Shown piece by piece: positions 27,214 to 35,194 of a stretch of DNA of 64,000 bases. Each line of letters opens with the position of its first letter. Position 1 is the stretch's first letter. Below the pieces are notes generated by a model. That model was not told the DNA's origin, made no database searches, and saw nothing but the letters and a program-made list of their open reading frames with translations. Source of the DNA: Atlantibacter hermannii (GTDB lineage Bacteria; Pseudomonadota; Gammaproteobacteria; Enterobacterales; Enterobacteriaceae); the NCBI GenBank assembly GCA_900635495.1, contig LR134136.1:2356001-2420000 (forward strand), written 5' to 3'. Both the position numbers and the translations under genes were made by a program.

Positions 27214-27750
27214 TTAATGGACTGACTGCAGAATAATTTCTGGTTTAACGCTACCCAGCACAACCGCCGGCGGTGAACTCATCACGACCATCGTCGGCAT
27301 GAGTTCGATCTCCATACGGTCGGCAAGGGCAGACTGATCCTTAACTAACTTCACGCAAGCCGGTGTGCTGTCATTATCCGGCAGAAAGCCCGCCATGGCT
27401 TTACTCAGGCTTTTTTGTCGGTCGGCTGAACACCACACGCGCGCCATATCGCTTATCACTTCATCTTTTATTGATTCTGGCGCGACGGTCAGAAAAGACA
27501 TCGTTATTCCTGCGTCGTTATATTTCTTAACGTTCTTCACCACGTAAGCGCAGTAAACGCACTGATTATCGATAAACACCACAACTTTTACTTTCTCTGC
27601 GGGAGCGGTCCATGTGATCGGTTGCAAAGCGGGGAGGGCGCGGTTTATTTCATCAACAGATTCCTGAAGTGTTGAGGCAACCGCGTTCGTCACCGGTGCG
27701 GCCAGACACATCAGCCCCAGTGTCATACTGAATACAAAAGGTTTTATCAT
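27214..27750 (-). CDS. DsbC/DsbG-like periplasmic thiol-disulfide protein without dimerisation domain
   Basis: A 178-residue protein with a signal peptide (positive start, hydrophobic core, cleavage near AVAS). A thioredoxin fold follows, with the active site CVYC in VVFIDNQCVYCAYVVKNVKKYN. The order strand - CxxC - helix - 'NDAGITMSFL' - 'MARVWCSADRQKS' and the cis-proline LMPTMVVMS match the catalytic domain of DsbC. The N-terminal cystatin-like dimerisation domain of DsbC (about 60 residues) is absent, so it may act as a monomeric oxidase or reductase. A second cysteine pair (C in VWCSAD, C in PACVK) is as in DsbC. No neighbouring partner is obvious. Confidence 0.85.
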   Translation of the reverse strand: MIKPFVFSMTLGLMCLAAPVTNAVASTLQESVDEINRALPALQPITWTAPAEKVKVVVFIDNQCVYCAYVVKNVKKYNDAGITMSFLTVAPESIKDEVISDMARVWCSADRQKSLSKAMAGFLPDNDSTPACVKLVKDQSALADRMEIELMPTMVVMSSPPAVVLGSVKPEIILQSVH

Positions 27751-27995
27751 GTTGTTATTCTTTGTTTGGAGGAAGCGGCATCCTTTATACGACTGTTAGA
27801 TAAAAAGAAAATAGCTACCTTTATGCATACTGATCTTTCGCAAACAAGATGCAGTTTGTGCGCGGAAGGATAATGTGGTTCTGCCAGTTCAGCGGGTATG
27901 GCTTGAGGAAAAACGACTGGGCAAATATGAAACGGGATAACGCAGACAAAAAGGAATCGGTGCCAGGCTAACCGCTCATGACCATCATGATGCAT
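27747..27995 (-). CDS. Questionable small frame upstream of the DsbC-like gene
   Basis: An 82-residue frame whose stop overlaps the DsbC-like start by 4 bases. It contains a hydrophobic segment near residues 10-30 and several His and Cys, but I recognise no family and the start lacks a convincing ribosome site. The coupled geometry is the only support. Confidence 0.2.
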   Translation of the reverse strand: MHHDGHERLAWHRFLFVCVIPFHICPVVFPQAIPAELAEPHYPSAHKLHLVCERSVCIKVAIFFLSNSRIKDAASSKQRITT

Positions 27996-28004
27996 GAGGG
28001 AAGG

Positions 28005-28025
28005 TAAATGCTAAATGCTAAATGC
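28005..28025. repeat. Three tandem copies of a 7-bp unit (TAAATGC)
   Basis: TAAATGC is repeated three times head to tail without a gap, about 145 bases left of dif. No function can be assigned. Confidence 0.8.
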
Positions 28026-28168
28026 AAACGAAGCTATGACCGTTGGAAGTGAAGACGCGTTTCATAGTCCTTAAAGAAGCGGCCGCCGTATCCTGAAAAC
28101 AATCCCGGTAAGGTGGAGGGCGGAGTGGCTTAATCCAGACAAAAGCCAATGAATATGGCTGATATGCA

Positions 28169-28196
28169 ATTTAACATAATATACATTATGCGCACC
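28169..28196 (-). other. dif: dif, chromosome dimer resolution site
   Basis: The minus strand reads the 11-bp XerC half GGTGCGCATAA, the 6-bp centre TGTATA and the 11-bp XerD half TTATGTTAAAT. All 28 bases equal the E. coli dif site as I know it. XerC and XerD recombine chromosome dimers here at division after FtsK brings the sites together. On the + strand the XerD half lies left (28169-28179) and the XerC half right (28186-28196). The site lies in about 490 bases without a convincing gene. Polar GGGNAGGG (KOPS) motifs on either side and the Ter site 15 kb away agree with a terminus location. Confidence 0.97.
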
Positions 28197-28484
28197 AATG
28201 TAAGGTCAGACGAAATCCGGGGTTTTGTGGGCATCGTTGTCCTGATTGCTATGGCCTTTAAAAGCGCTTTCTCATGTGCAGATACCATGAACGTCTCTCT
28301 GTAAGTCCTGGGTCTGCTGTTTACTACCCCGGTCTGAAACCTGTCTTGAGGTTTTTGCTGTTATGGTTATGTGCCCTGACGTCAGCCTTTTTCATGCATC
28401 TTTTCTTAGTGCTTCACTGCCTTGGGTTTGATCGTCATTAAAGCTGCGTGACGGCAACCACCGCCACACAGCATTTTAAAAATA
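28197..28484. other. Non-coding stretch right of dif
   Basis: No supported gene. A 38-codon frame begins inside dif at 28188 but has no ribosome binding site. The stretch probably serves only as spacer. Confidence 0.4.
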
Positions 28485-28736
28485 TTACGCGCCAAACGCA
28501 CCATCGATGGTATGCATGGCACCGGTTACAAATCCCGCCTCTGGCCCGGCTAAATACTCAGCAATCGGCTGACCCGTTCTGCACCCTATATCCAGAATGC
28601 GGCCCTGATGGCCGACTTGAGCGATAAATTTATCAAGCCAGGGTTTTTCAAACAGGCTCTGAGACCGTTCACGGGTAAAGGTATCAGCGTGTTGTTGATA
28701 GATTGAGAGGATATTGCCGGCCAGTTGTTCGCTCAT
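28485..28736 (-). pseudogene. Chimeric remnant: methyltransferase N-terminus fused to short-chain-dehydrogenase C-terminus
   Basis: The first about 60 residues are the start of a class I SAM methyltransferase (GRILDIGCRTGQPIAEYL, where motif I GCGTG reads GCRTG). The last 22 residues, AGPEAGFVTGAMHTIDGAFGA, are the typical C-terminal tail of a short-chain dehydrogenase. The total of 83 residues is too short for either enzyme. The join lies at a Y-L-A-G-like sequence that both families could share, so a deletion between two genes explains it. It lies about 290 bases from dif. It may be translated but should be inactive. Confidence 0.7.
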
Positions 28737-29256
28737 GCGTTCTCTTCCTTACAATGATTCCCGTCTTTACCGTTCTGCTTCCTCAAAAGACGTTCGTTAT
28801 GCTTACCAGCCTGCGCGAGTGATTTTGCGCACGCGCTAACGCACTGAACGCGTTTTGTATCACAACGTTTACGCCGGGTCATGTTCTCCATGCCTCCGTC
28901 TTTGCTGCGGCCGAGTCTTTGGATACAGTAAGCTCGACTCCATGCAAACTCATTTACGGCCGCTGCTATTTAACTTCTTACACTATCGTTTGGATATGAC
29001 CGTACGTCTCTGCCGCTTATCAGGCGTATTACCGGTACGTTAATGCGACTGGTCACACCGTTGTGCTGCCTTCAAGAGCTCACCGGGTTGCATTTACGCA
29101 ATCCCGTATAACCAAACAAAAAGTTTGTCAGCAAACAAAAATTAAGCTTTTTACGTGACGCCGATCGCTTTTTGTTCACCCTCTGGTTGTTTACTACCCA
29201 CCTATACCGCTATACATTACAAAAAGTTTTTGTAGCTAACTAAATTTTAGGTTGAT
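28737..29256. other. Regulatory intergenic region of the D-amino-acid operon
   Basis: About 520 bases without a supported gene. The right half is AT-rich and contains related palindromic elements around ACAAAAAGTTT (29113-29128 and 29218-29234, listed separately) in front of the YheO-type regulator. Confidence 0.55.
29113..29234. promoter_or_regulatory. Candidate operators of the YheO-type regulator
   Basis: A perfect 17-bp palindrome, TACAAAAA-G-TTTTTGTA, spans 29218-29234, only 22 bases before the regulator start. A related element, CAAAC-AAAAA-GTTTG, lies at 29113-29127. Both share ACAAAAAGTTT. Their place suggests autoregulation of the operon. Confidence 0.5.
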
Positions 29257-29943
29257 ATGGAAAATATCAAAGAGAATCTCGATTTCATCATTCCCATGAT
29301 GGAAGGCATCGCCGGGCAGTTTGGTGAAAACTGTGAAGTTGTACTCCATGATCACTCCCAGGGACTGGAAAGCAGCATCATTGCCATTATCAATGGGCAT
29401 GTGACGGGCCGTAAAAAAGGTGATCCGAGCAGTAATCTCGGGCTGGAAGTGTTGCGCGGAACCGATGTTAACGGCGACCGCCATAATTATTTCACCCAAA
29501 CTCGCGACGGCAAAACACTCCGCTCCACGTCCGTCTATTTCCGTAACAGCAATAATCAGGTCATTGGCGCCCTGTGCATCAATCTCGATATCAGCGACAT
29601 TTTGCAGGCCGAGAAAATGCTCAACAAAATGGCTGGTCGACCTGACAACGCCCCTGCCCGCCATGACGAAGTTAACGAAGTCTTTGTCAAAGACGTGAAC
29701 GAACTGCTGGATTACCTGATTGCAGAATGCACCACCTTAATAAGCGTGCCGGTGAACAATATGACTCGTCAGGACAAACTCGACGCAATCAAATTTTTCG
29801 ACGACAAGGGCGTATTTCTGATTAAAAAATCCGGTGAAAAAATTTGTGAGTTTCTGAACATCTCGAAATACACCCTTTACGCCTACCTTGGCGAAATCAG
29901 AGGGGATTCTCCGCCCGATGAGGGCGAACACTCAGGAGGTTAA
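29257..29943 (+). CDS. YheO/DauR-type PAS-HTH transcriptional regulator
   Basis: A 228-residue protein. The N-terminal half is a YheO-like PAS domain (FGENCEVVLHDHSQGLESSIIAIINGHVTGR, STSVYFRNSNNQVIGALCINLDIS). The C-terminal about 60 residues form the helix-turn-helix seen in this family (DKLDAIKFFDDKGVFLIKKSGEKICEFLNISKYTLYAYL). DauR of Pseudomonas, a relative, represses D-arginine catabolism. This gene directly precedes a D-threonine-aldolase-like gene (stop and next start adjacent), supporting a role as the local sensor for a D-amino acid. Confidence 0.88.
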   Translation: MENIKENLDFIIPMMEGIAGQFGENCEVVLHDHSQGLESSIIAIINGHVTGRKKGDPSSNLGLEVLRGTDVNGDRHNYFTQTRDGKTLRSTSVYFRNSNNQVIGALCINLDISDILQAEKMLNKMAGRPDNAPARHDEVNEVFVKDVNELLDYLIAECTTLISVPVNNMTRQDKLDAIKFFDDKGVFLIKKSGEKICEFLNISKYTLYAYLGEIRGDSPPDEGEHSGG

Positions 29944-31023
29944 ATGTACACCACACCTTATGTCGCGCTGGACATGGATATCATGGAAAAGAATATCAAC
30001 ACCATGGTATCCGGGTTAGCCCGAAATAATATTCAGCACTGGCCACACATTAAAACCCATAAATCGGTGCGGTTAGCGAAGCTGGAGCAACAACTTGGTG
30101 CAAGCGGAATCACCTGCGCCAAGTTGTCTGAGGCGGAGGTCATGGCTGAGGGCGGCATCACCTCGATTCTGCTGGCTTATCCGCTTATTGGAGAAGACAA
30201 ATGCCAGCGGTTTGCCGATCTCGCCCGCAAGATTACTATTCGCACGATTATTGACAGCGTTGCCGGAGCTGAAGGGCTTTCAAAAGCGGCGGTCAAAAAT
30301 GATTTGCAGTTTAACGTCGATATCGCCATTGATTTTGGCGCGCATCGCGAAGGTATTCAGCCAGACCAGTTGTTGCCTTTCGCAAAACATGTCGCGTCCC
30401 TGCCCGGCCTGCAAATTAACGGCGTATTTACTTATGCCGGAACGATTTACCAGTATCACGAAGAAGCAGATATTCGTCGGGCTGCGCGTGAAGAAGCAGC
30501 GCTCCTGATTAACAGCCGTGATTTATTAAATGCGAATGGCTTCGAGATTACTATCTTATCCGGTGGCTCTACGCTGTCATCTTTCTATGCCGATGAATTA
30601 GCCGGAATTACCGAATCTCGTGCCGGTAATTTTATTTTTGGAGATATGAACGCTATCAATGGTGGTATTTATACCCCCGATGATTGCGCACTGACAATTT
30701 GCGCCACGGTGGTTAGTATCCCTCTGCCCGGTTATGCCACCATTGATGCCGGTACTAAATCGTTAACCTCTGATCTGTCCAGCAAAGCGGGATCTTACGG
30801 CTATATTCAGGAACACCCGGATATGCAGCTGGTAAAACTCAATGAAGAGCACGGTTATTTACGCTACGACCCCGAAAAAATTGCGCTGGCTATCGGGCAG
30901 CAAATTCATATTATTCCCAACCACTGCTGCGTGGTGGCGAATCTGGTGGATGAAATAATTGCCTTTCGTAGCGGTAAATATAGCGAAACTATCACTATCG
31001 ACGCACGCGGAAAAAGTTATTAA
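29944..31023 (+). CDS. D-threonine aldolase / D-serine dehydratase-like PLP enzyme
   Basis: A 359-residue fold-type III PLP enzyme. The N-terminal alanine-racemase-like barrel starts with YVALDMDIMEKNI and carries the PLP lysine in HWPHIKTHKS (about residue 36-39). The SGGSTLSSF loop and the C-terminal HCCVVANLVDEI segment, with the metal-binding His-x-Cys, match the DSD1/D-threonine aldolase family. Such enzymes split D-threonine and similar beta-hydroxy D-amino acids or dehydrate D-serine. It is coupled to the regulator with AGGAGG before the ATG and is followed within 20 bases by an M20 deacylase, suggesting a pathway from an N-acyl D-amino acid. Confidence 0.9.
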   Translation: MYTTPYVALDMDIMEKNINTMVSGLARNNIQHWPHIKTHKSVRLAKLEQQLGASGITCAKLSEAEVMAEGGITSILLAYPLIGEDKCQRFADLARKITIRTIIDSVAGAEGLSKAAVKNDLQFNVDIAIDFGAHREGIQPDQLLPFAKHVASLPGLQINGVFTYAGTIYQYHEEADIRRAAREEAALLINSRDLLNANGFEITILSGGSTLSSFYADELAGITESRAGNFIFGDMNAINGGIYTPDDCALTICATVVSIPLPGYATIDAGTKSLTSDLSSKAGSYGYIQEHPDMQLVKLNEEHGYLRYDPEKIALAIGQQIHIIPNHCCVVANLVDEIIAFRSGKYSETITIDARGKSY

Positions 31024-31043
31024 AACCTGACCGGGGTATTGTT

Positions 31044-32205
31044 ATGACCATAAAACCTTTAACTGCTGATGAACGGCAGGAGCTTGTTACGCTCCTTTGT
31101 AGCCTGATTCAGCACCCGTCGGAGAATCCGCCGGGAAATGAAAATGCCGTTGCGCATTTTATCGCTGATATTTTACATCAGGAAGGTATCGAAACAGAAC
31201 TTCAGGAAGTTGTCCCTGGCAGGCCGAATGTTATTGCGCGAATTAAAGGGCAACGTCCTGGTAAACGTGTGATCCTTAATGGCCATTCCGATGTCGTGCC
31301 CTGCGGTGAAGGATGGACGGTTGAGCCGTTTGCAGCGGTTATTGAAGATGGCCGGATTATCGGGCGCGGCGCAGCAGATATGAAATCCGGCGTCGCCGCC
31401 ATGATGTTCGCCGCTATTCTGATTCAGCGTCACGGTTATCCGTTCAGCGGTGAACTGACCCTGCTGTTTAACGTGGATGAAGAGCGCATCAACCTTGGGA
31501 TGACGCACTTTCTGGCGCAGGGGGTCGAGGCGGATTACGCCATTATCGGCGAACCAACATCGCTTGAAATCTGCATCGCCCATAAGGGCGTTAGCCGTAC
31601 CCGACTGACTACCTTTGGCACTGCTGGCCACGCCGCGAAAGTTCGCGATCCGGATAGCGCTATCGACAAAATGGCCCTGCTGCTGCCGAACCTGGTGCAG
31701 GCATGCCGCGAAGTAAAAGAGAAACAGCATCCTTTGTTGGGGAATGCATCGATGCTGGTGACCACCATTAACGGCGGCAGTGCGCCTAATATTGTCCCGG
31801 CGTCGTGCAGCCTTGAAATCGACCGCAGGGTATTACCGGGTGAAACGCGGGATGACATCAACAGCAGCCTGAGCCAGGCGCTGGCCGGCAAGGGGTTGCA
31901 GGCGGAAGCCGATTATTCGCTGGACAATTATCTGTTCATTCCCGCCTCGGCCATAGAAGAAACCCACCCGTTGGTGGAACGAGCCTGCGACGCCGTGAAT
32001 CATATTACCGGCAGCGCCAGAACAACTATCTTCGAGGCGACCTGCGAAGCCCCCCTTCTTTTCCGTTGGGCAACATATTCCAACCATCATTATGGGGCCA
32101 GGAGATTTAGCCCAGGCGCATGTTAAAGATGAATTTGTTCGTATTGAGGAATTACACCAGGCCGCAGAAATCTATTTAGCACTCACGCTGGATTTACTGA
32201 AATAA
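31044..32205 (+). pseudogene. M20 ArgE/DapE-family deacylase, frameshifted near the C-terminus
   Basis: Motifs of the ArgE/DapE family: metal-binding HSDVVP (ILNGHSDVVPCGEGW), GRGAADMKSGVAAM, and the catalytic-glutamate region FNVDEERINLG. The frame breaks in a run of six C at 32050-32055. With five C it reads EAPFFSVGQHIPTIIMGPGDLAQAHVKDEFV, including the last metal-ligand histidine, and ends at 32205 (about 386 residues). Without correction the enzyme stops at 32126 and lacks that ligand. It probably removes an acyl group from an imported N-acyl amino acid. Operon with the aldolase and RidA. Confidence 0.87.
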
Positions 32206-32222
32206 ACCAACAGGACTTTATC

Positions 32223-32684
32223 ATGACAATTGAAGCTCGCTTAGCACAGCTGGGTATTACACTCGGCGAGCCCACTGCACCCAAATTTTCATACATCCCT
32301 GTTAAGCAAACCGGGAAGTTACTCTATACCTCGGGCAATGATTGCCGGATGAATGGAGAATTGATTTATACGGGCACGCTGGGCAAAGAATTAACCATTG
32401 AACAGGGCCAGCAAGCGGCGCGTCAGTGCATTATCAATATACTTACGTCGCTTAAAGCTTATCTCGGTGATTTAAACCGAATCGCCGGCTGTGTGAAAAT
32501 GCTGGGTTTTGTGCAAAGCGCCGATGATTTTAAACTACAGCCGTATGTAATGAATAGCGCATCGGATCTGTTAATCGAAATATTTGGCGAAAAAGGCCGC
32601 CATGCGCGATCCGCCATTGGCACCAATACATTACCTTTTGATACGCCCGTTGAAATTGAATTAATTTTCGAACTCAACGATTAA
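32223..32684 (+). CDS. RidA-family protein, long YjgF subgroup (copy 3)
   Basis: A 153-residue RidA-family member of the longer subgroup, seen from LLYTSGNDCRMNGELIYTG, the AARQCIINILTSLKAYLGDLNRI helix and the final HARSAIGTNTLPFDTPVEIELIF. The arginine in ARSA is the substrate-binding residue of the family. It is intact, unlike the two other RidA genes in the window. It sits between the M20 deacylase and the carrier, where it could hydrolyse imine or enamine products of the PLP enzyme. ATG follows AGGA. Confidence 0.9.
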   Translation: MTIEARLAQLGITLGEPTAPKFSYIPVKQTGKLLYTSGNDCRMNGELIYTGTLGKELTIEQGQQAARQCIINILTSLKAYLGDLNRIAGCVKMLGFVQSADDFKLQPYVMNSASDLLIEIFGEKGRHARSAIGTNTLPFDTPVEIELIFELND

Positions 32685-32763
32685 ATTTATTCATCTGACA
32701 TCTGACAATAACGCCATTACTCCACGTGGTGATGGCGTACTTACAATTATTAAAGGAACACTT

Positions 32764-34048
32764 ATGTCTACTCAAGCAAGCTCTCGCCTGAAGCGTTTGC
32801 AAATTATGGCATTATTGTTTTTGCTCGTGGCAGGTATTATTAACTTTCTTGACCGTACGTCACTTTCCATTGCCAATACTACTATTCGTGAGGAAATGGG
32901 CCTCACGGCAACCGAAATGGGATTATTACTTTCGGTATTCTCTTTCGGCTACGCATTATGCCAATTGCCTATCGGCATGGTAATGGAGCGATTCGGTGTA
33001 AAAAGGGTTTACGGCTTCGGTATTTTCCTGTGGTCAGTCGCCCAAACCGCTCTGGGGTTTGTCGGATCGTTTGGCCAGATGATCGTCGCTCGCGTCGTCC
33101 TGGGGATTGGCGAAGCACCTCATCTCCCCACCGGCGTTAAAGTGGTCAACGACTGGTATAACATCCGCAAACGCGGCCTGCCGATGGGTATCGTGAATAT
33201 GTCCTCTACCCTCGCCCAGGCTCTGGCTCCGCCGTTACTGATTGCCCTGATGCTGGCCTTCGGCTGGCGCGCCATGTTTATCATCATCGGCGTCAGCGGC
33301 ATTCTCCTCTCGATTCTGTGGATGATCTTCTATCGTAACCGTGAAGATGCGAACCTTTCGCCGCAGGATATCGCCCATCTTGAGGAAGAAACGCCGCCGT
33401 CCAGCAAAGAAAAAGTCACCTTGAAAGACTGGGCTGGCTTGTTTAAGCAGAAGTCGATGTGGGGAATGATTATCGGCTTCAACGGCGTGGGTTATATGGT
33501 CTGGCTGTTTTTGACCTGGCTGCCGTCGTATCTGGAGATGTCGCGCGGGTTAAGCCTTGAGAAGACCGGCTGGGTTGCGGCGATCCCGTTCCTGTTCGGC
33601 GCAGCGGGTATGCTGGTTAACGGCGTGGTGGCTGACTGGGTGATGAAACGTGGCGCGGATAAGATGAAGAGCCGCAAATGGATGATCTGCTTAGGTTTGC
33701 TGTGCGCGGCGGGCTTCACCCTGCCAGCGGCTTACACCGACAGCACCTTTACCGCTGTTGCCTGTATCAGCATGGCGCTGTTTTTCTATCCACTTTGCCG
33801 GAACATCCGCATGGGGCCTGATTCTGGTTTCCGTGCCGTCACGTCTGGTCACCTCCGTGAGCGGTATCCAGAACTTTGGCGGTTTTATTGGCGGTTCCTT
33901 TGCGCCAATTATCACCGGCATGATCCTCGACAGCACCGGGTCATTTACCCTGGCGCTGGTCGCCTCGTCCGTGATCGCGTTTCTGGCGTCACTGGTGTAT
34001 TTCTTTATGGTCGATAAACCCATTACCGACCCGGCTGCAGTAAACTGA
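32764..34048 (+). pseudogene. ACS-type MFS transporter, frameshifted
   Basis: Twelve-helix carrier of the anion:cation symporter family (IINFLDRTSLSIAN, LPIGMVMERFGVKRVYG, ARVVLGIGEAPHLPTGVKVVNDWY). The frame shifts at about 33781-33788 (TTTTTCTA). Removing one T yields ALFFIHFAGTSAWGLILVSVPSRL and the last two helices to 34048, giving about 427 residues, normal for this family. It probably imports the organic acid or N-acyl amino acid degraded by the operon. The related pair at 23428/24840 has the same M20 plus ACS arrangement. Confidence 0.87.
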
Positions 34049-34056
34049 TTTACGCT

Positions 34057-34083
34057 ACGCGGCGTTGAAAGCCAACGCCGCGT
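34057..34083 (+). terminator. Bidirectional hairpin between convergent genes
   Basis: ACGCGGCGTT (34057-34066) pairs perfectly with AACGCCGCGT (34074-34083) around a 7-base loop. It sits between the MFS gene and the convergent methyltransferase. Few T follow. Confidence 0.65.
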
Positions 34084-34086
34084 TGT

Positions 34087-34875
34087 TCAGACTCGCCCAA
34101 CCCGCATATTTATGGGCCAGCTGATATTCCGTTTTTGTCCGGCGTCTCCCCACAGCGTTGCAAATTCCGTAATGAAGCGCTCAACACGTGCCTGTTCTCC
34201 GGATTCAGTGGCTTTTCTTACCGCCGACCAGGTGGAGATATACCCGACGAACGCGACAAAGTCCCATTCCACCTTAATGGTGAGCGGCGGCGGCGCAATT
34301 TCATCAAACGGAAAATCAAGCGTCCGGTACCCTTCATCGACCAGACGGCGCTCTGGTGGCCAGAACGCGCCGATGTCGTGGTCATAGAACTGGCGAAACC
34401 GTTCATTAAGCGGCTCTTCAAATTCCATGATCCCATAGCTAATCAACGCCAGTATTGCGCCAGGCGCCGCCACGCGACGTACCTCGCGATAAAACTCCTC
34501 AAGCCGGAACCAGTGCGCCGCTTGCGCCACGGTAATCAGGCTGAAATCACTTAATTCCGCCGGTAATGATTCTGAAGGCGAAGCCAGATACGTAATACGG
34601 GGATGCGGCGTGGCGTTATACAACTGGCTCTCACTGGGGTCGATGCCGGTGACCTCGTCAAATGTTTCGGCAAGCAACCTTGTCAGTTGCCCTGTTCCGC
34701 AGCCGACATCCAGTGCGCGACGGGTATCCGGCGTGAGGCTGGCGAGCCAGGTGACCAGCTCGGCCGGGTATTCGGGGCGATACCGCGCGTATTCATTTCC
34801 GCCTTGCTCAAACCAGTTCACCGTTGTCGTTGTTTTGTTCGCCACACTTTCTCCCAATTTTCGTTTATCGCTCAC
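34087..34875 (-). CDS. Class I SAM-dependent methyltransferase
   Basis: A 262-residue soluble methyltransferase of the UbiE/Methyltransf_11 type. Motif I is RALDVGCGTGQLTRLLAE, the acidic residue at the end of beta-2 is in VTGIDPSESQL, and motif IV lies around FSLITVAQAAHWF. The N-terminus WFEQGGNEYARYRPEYP is typical of a group with unknown small-molecule substrates. It is a single gene, convergent with the MFS gene and divergent from the DMSO-reductase operon. The first about 18 residues may be non-native; an alternative start is not clear. Confidence 0.88.
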   Translation of the reverse strand: MSDKRKLGESVANKTTTTVNWFEQGGNEYARYRPEYPAELVTWLASLTPDTRRALDVGCGTGQLTRLLAETFDEVTGIDPSESQLYNATPHPRITYLASPSESLPAELSDFSLITVAQAAHWFRLEEFYREVRRVAAPGAILALISYGIMEFEEPLNERFRQFYDHDIGAFWPPERRLVDEGYRTLDFPFDEIAPPPLTIKVEWDFVAFVGYISTWSAVRKATESGEQARVERFITEFATLWGDAGQKRNISWPINMRVGRV

Positions 34876-35123
34876 AGGCTTTAACCCTTTAAACGCGCAC
34901 AGTCGTGAATAAATTATGGATAAAACTGCCAGCTATGCATGGCTTCTTTCTGGTTAAAATAATTAATAGTTCACTTTCTATAAATATCAATTCTAATAAT
35001 AACTATGAATTTCGCAAAAGCAGGAAAATGCAAGATATATCATCAACTTAAAATAAATTTCCTGTAACGCAGCTTTATAGGTTCACATTTTTTAATTCTT
35101 TGTGGTTATAAATCCCTACCCCC

Positions 35124-35165
35124 TTGATCATAATCAACTTGCACTTCCCTTATGCATTTTATGGT
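35124..35165 (+). promoter_or_regulatory. FNR box and promoter of the DMSO-reductase-type operon
   Basis: TTGAT-CATA-ATCAA at 35124-35137 is a perfect FNR consensus. A class II arrangement (centre at -41.5) puts the start near 35172 and the -10 at 35160-35165, which reads TATGGT. This predicts activation by FNR without oxygen, as known for dmsABC and ynfEFGH of E. coli. The inferred transcript start lies about 25 bases before the first gene. Confidence 0.85.
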
Positions 35166-35194
35166 CACAAAGAGATGCAATGAGGGTACTTATA

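Noticed and set aside
28188..28304. A 38-codon frame beginning inside the XerC half of dif with a hydrophobic centre
   Set aside because: No ribosome binding site, and dif sequence is fixed by recombination; it is probably chance.
28855..29043. A 62-codon frame upstream of the YheO-type regulator
   Set aside because: Cys-rich translation without family, no ribosome site, within a likely control region.
28000..29256. Prophage or Xer-dependent element integrated at dif
   Set aside because: There is only one dif copy and no phage-like gene nearby.
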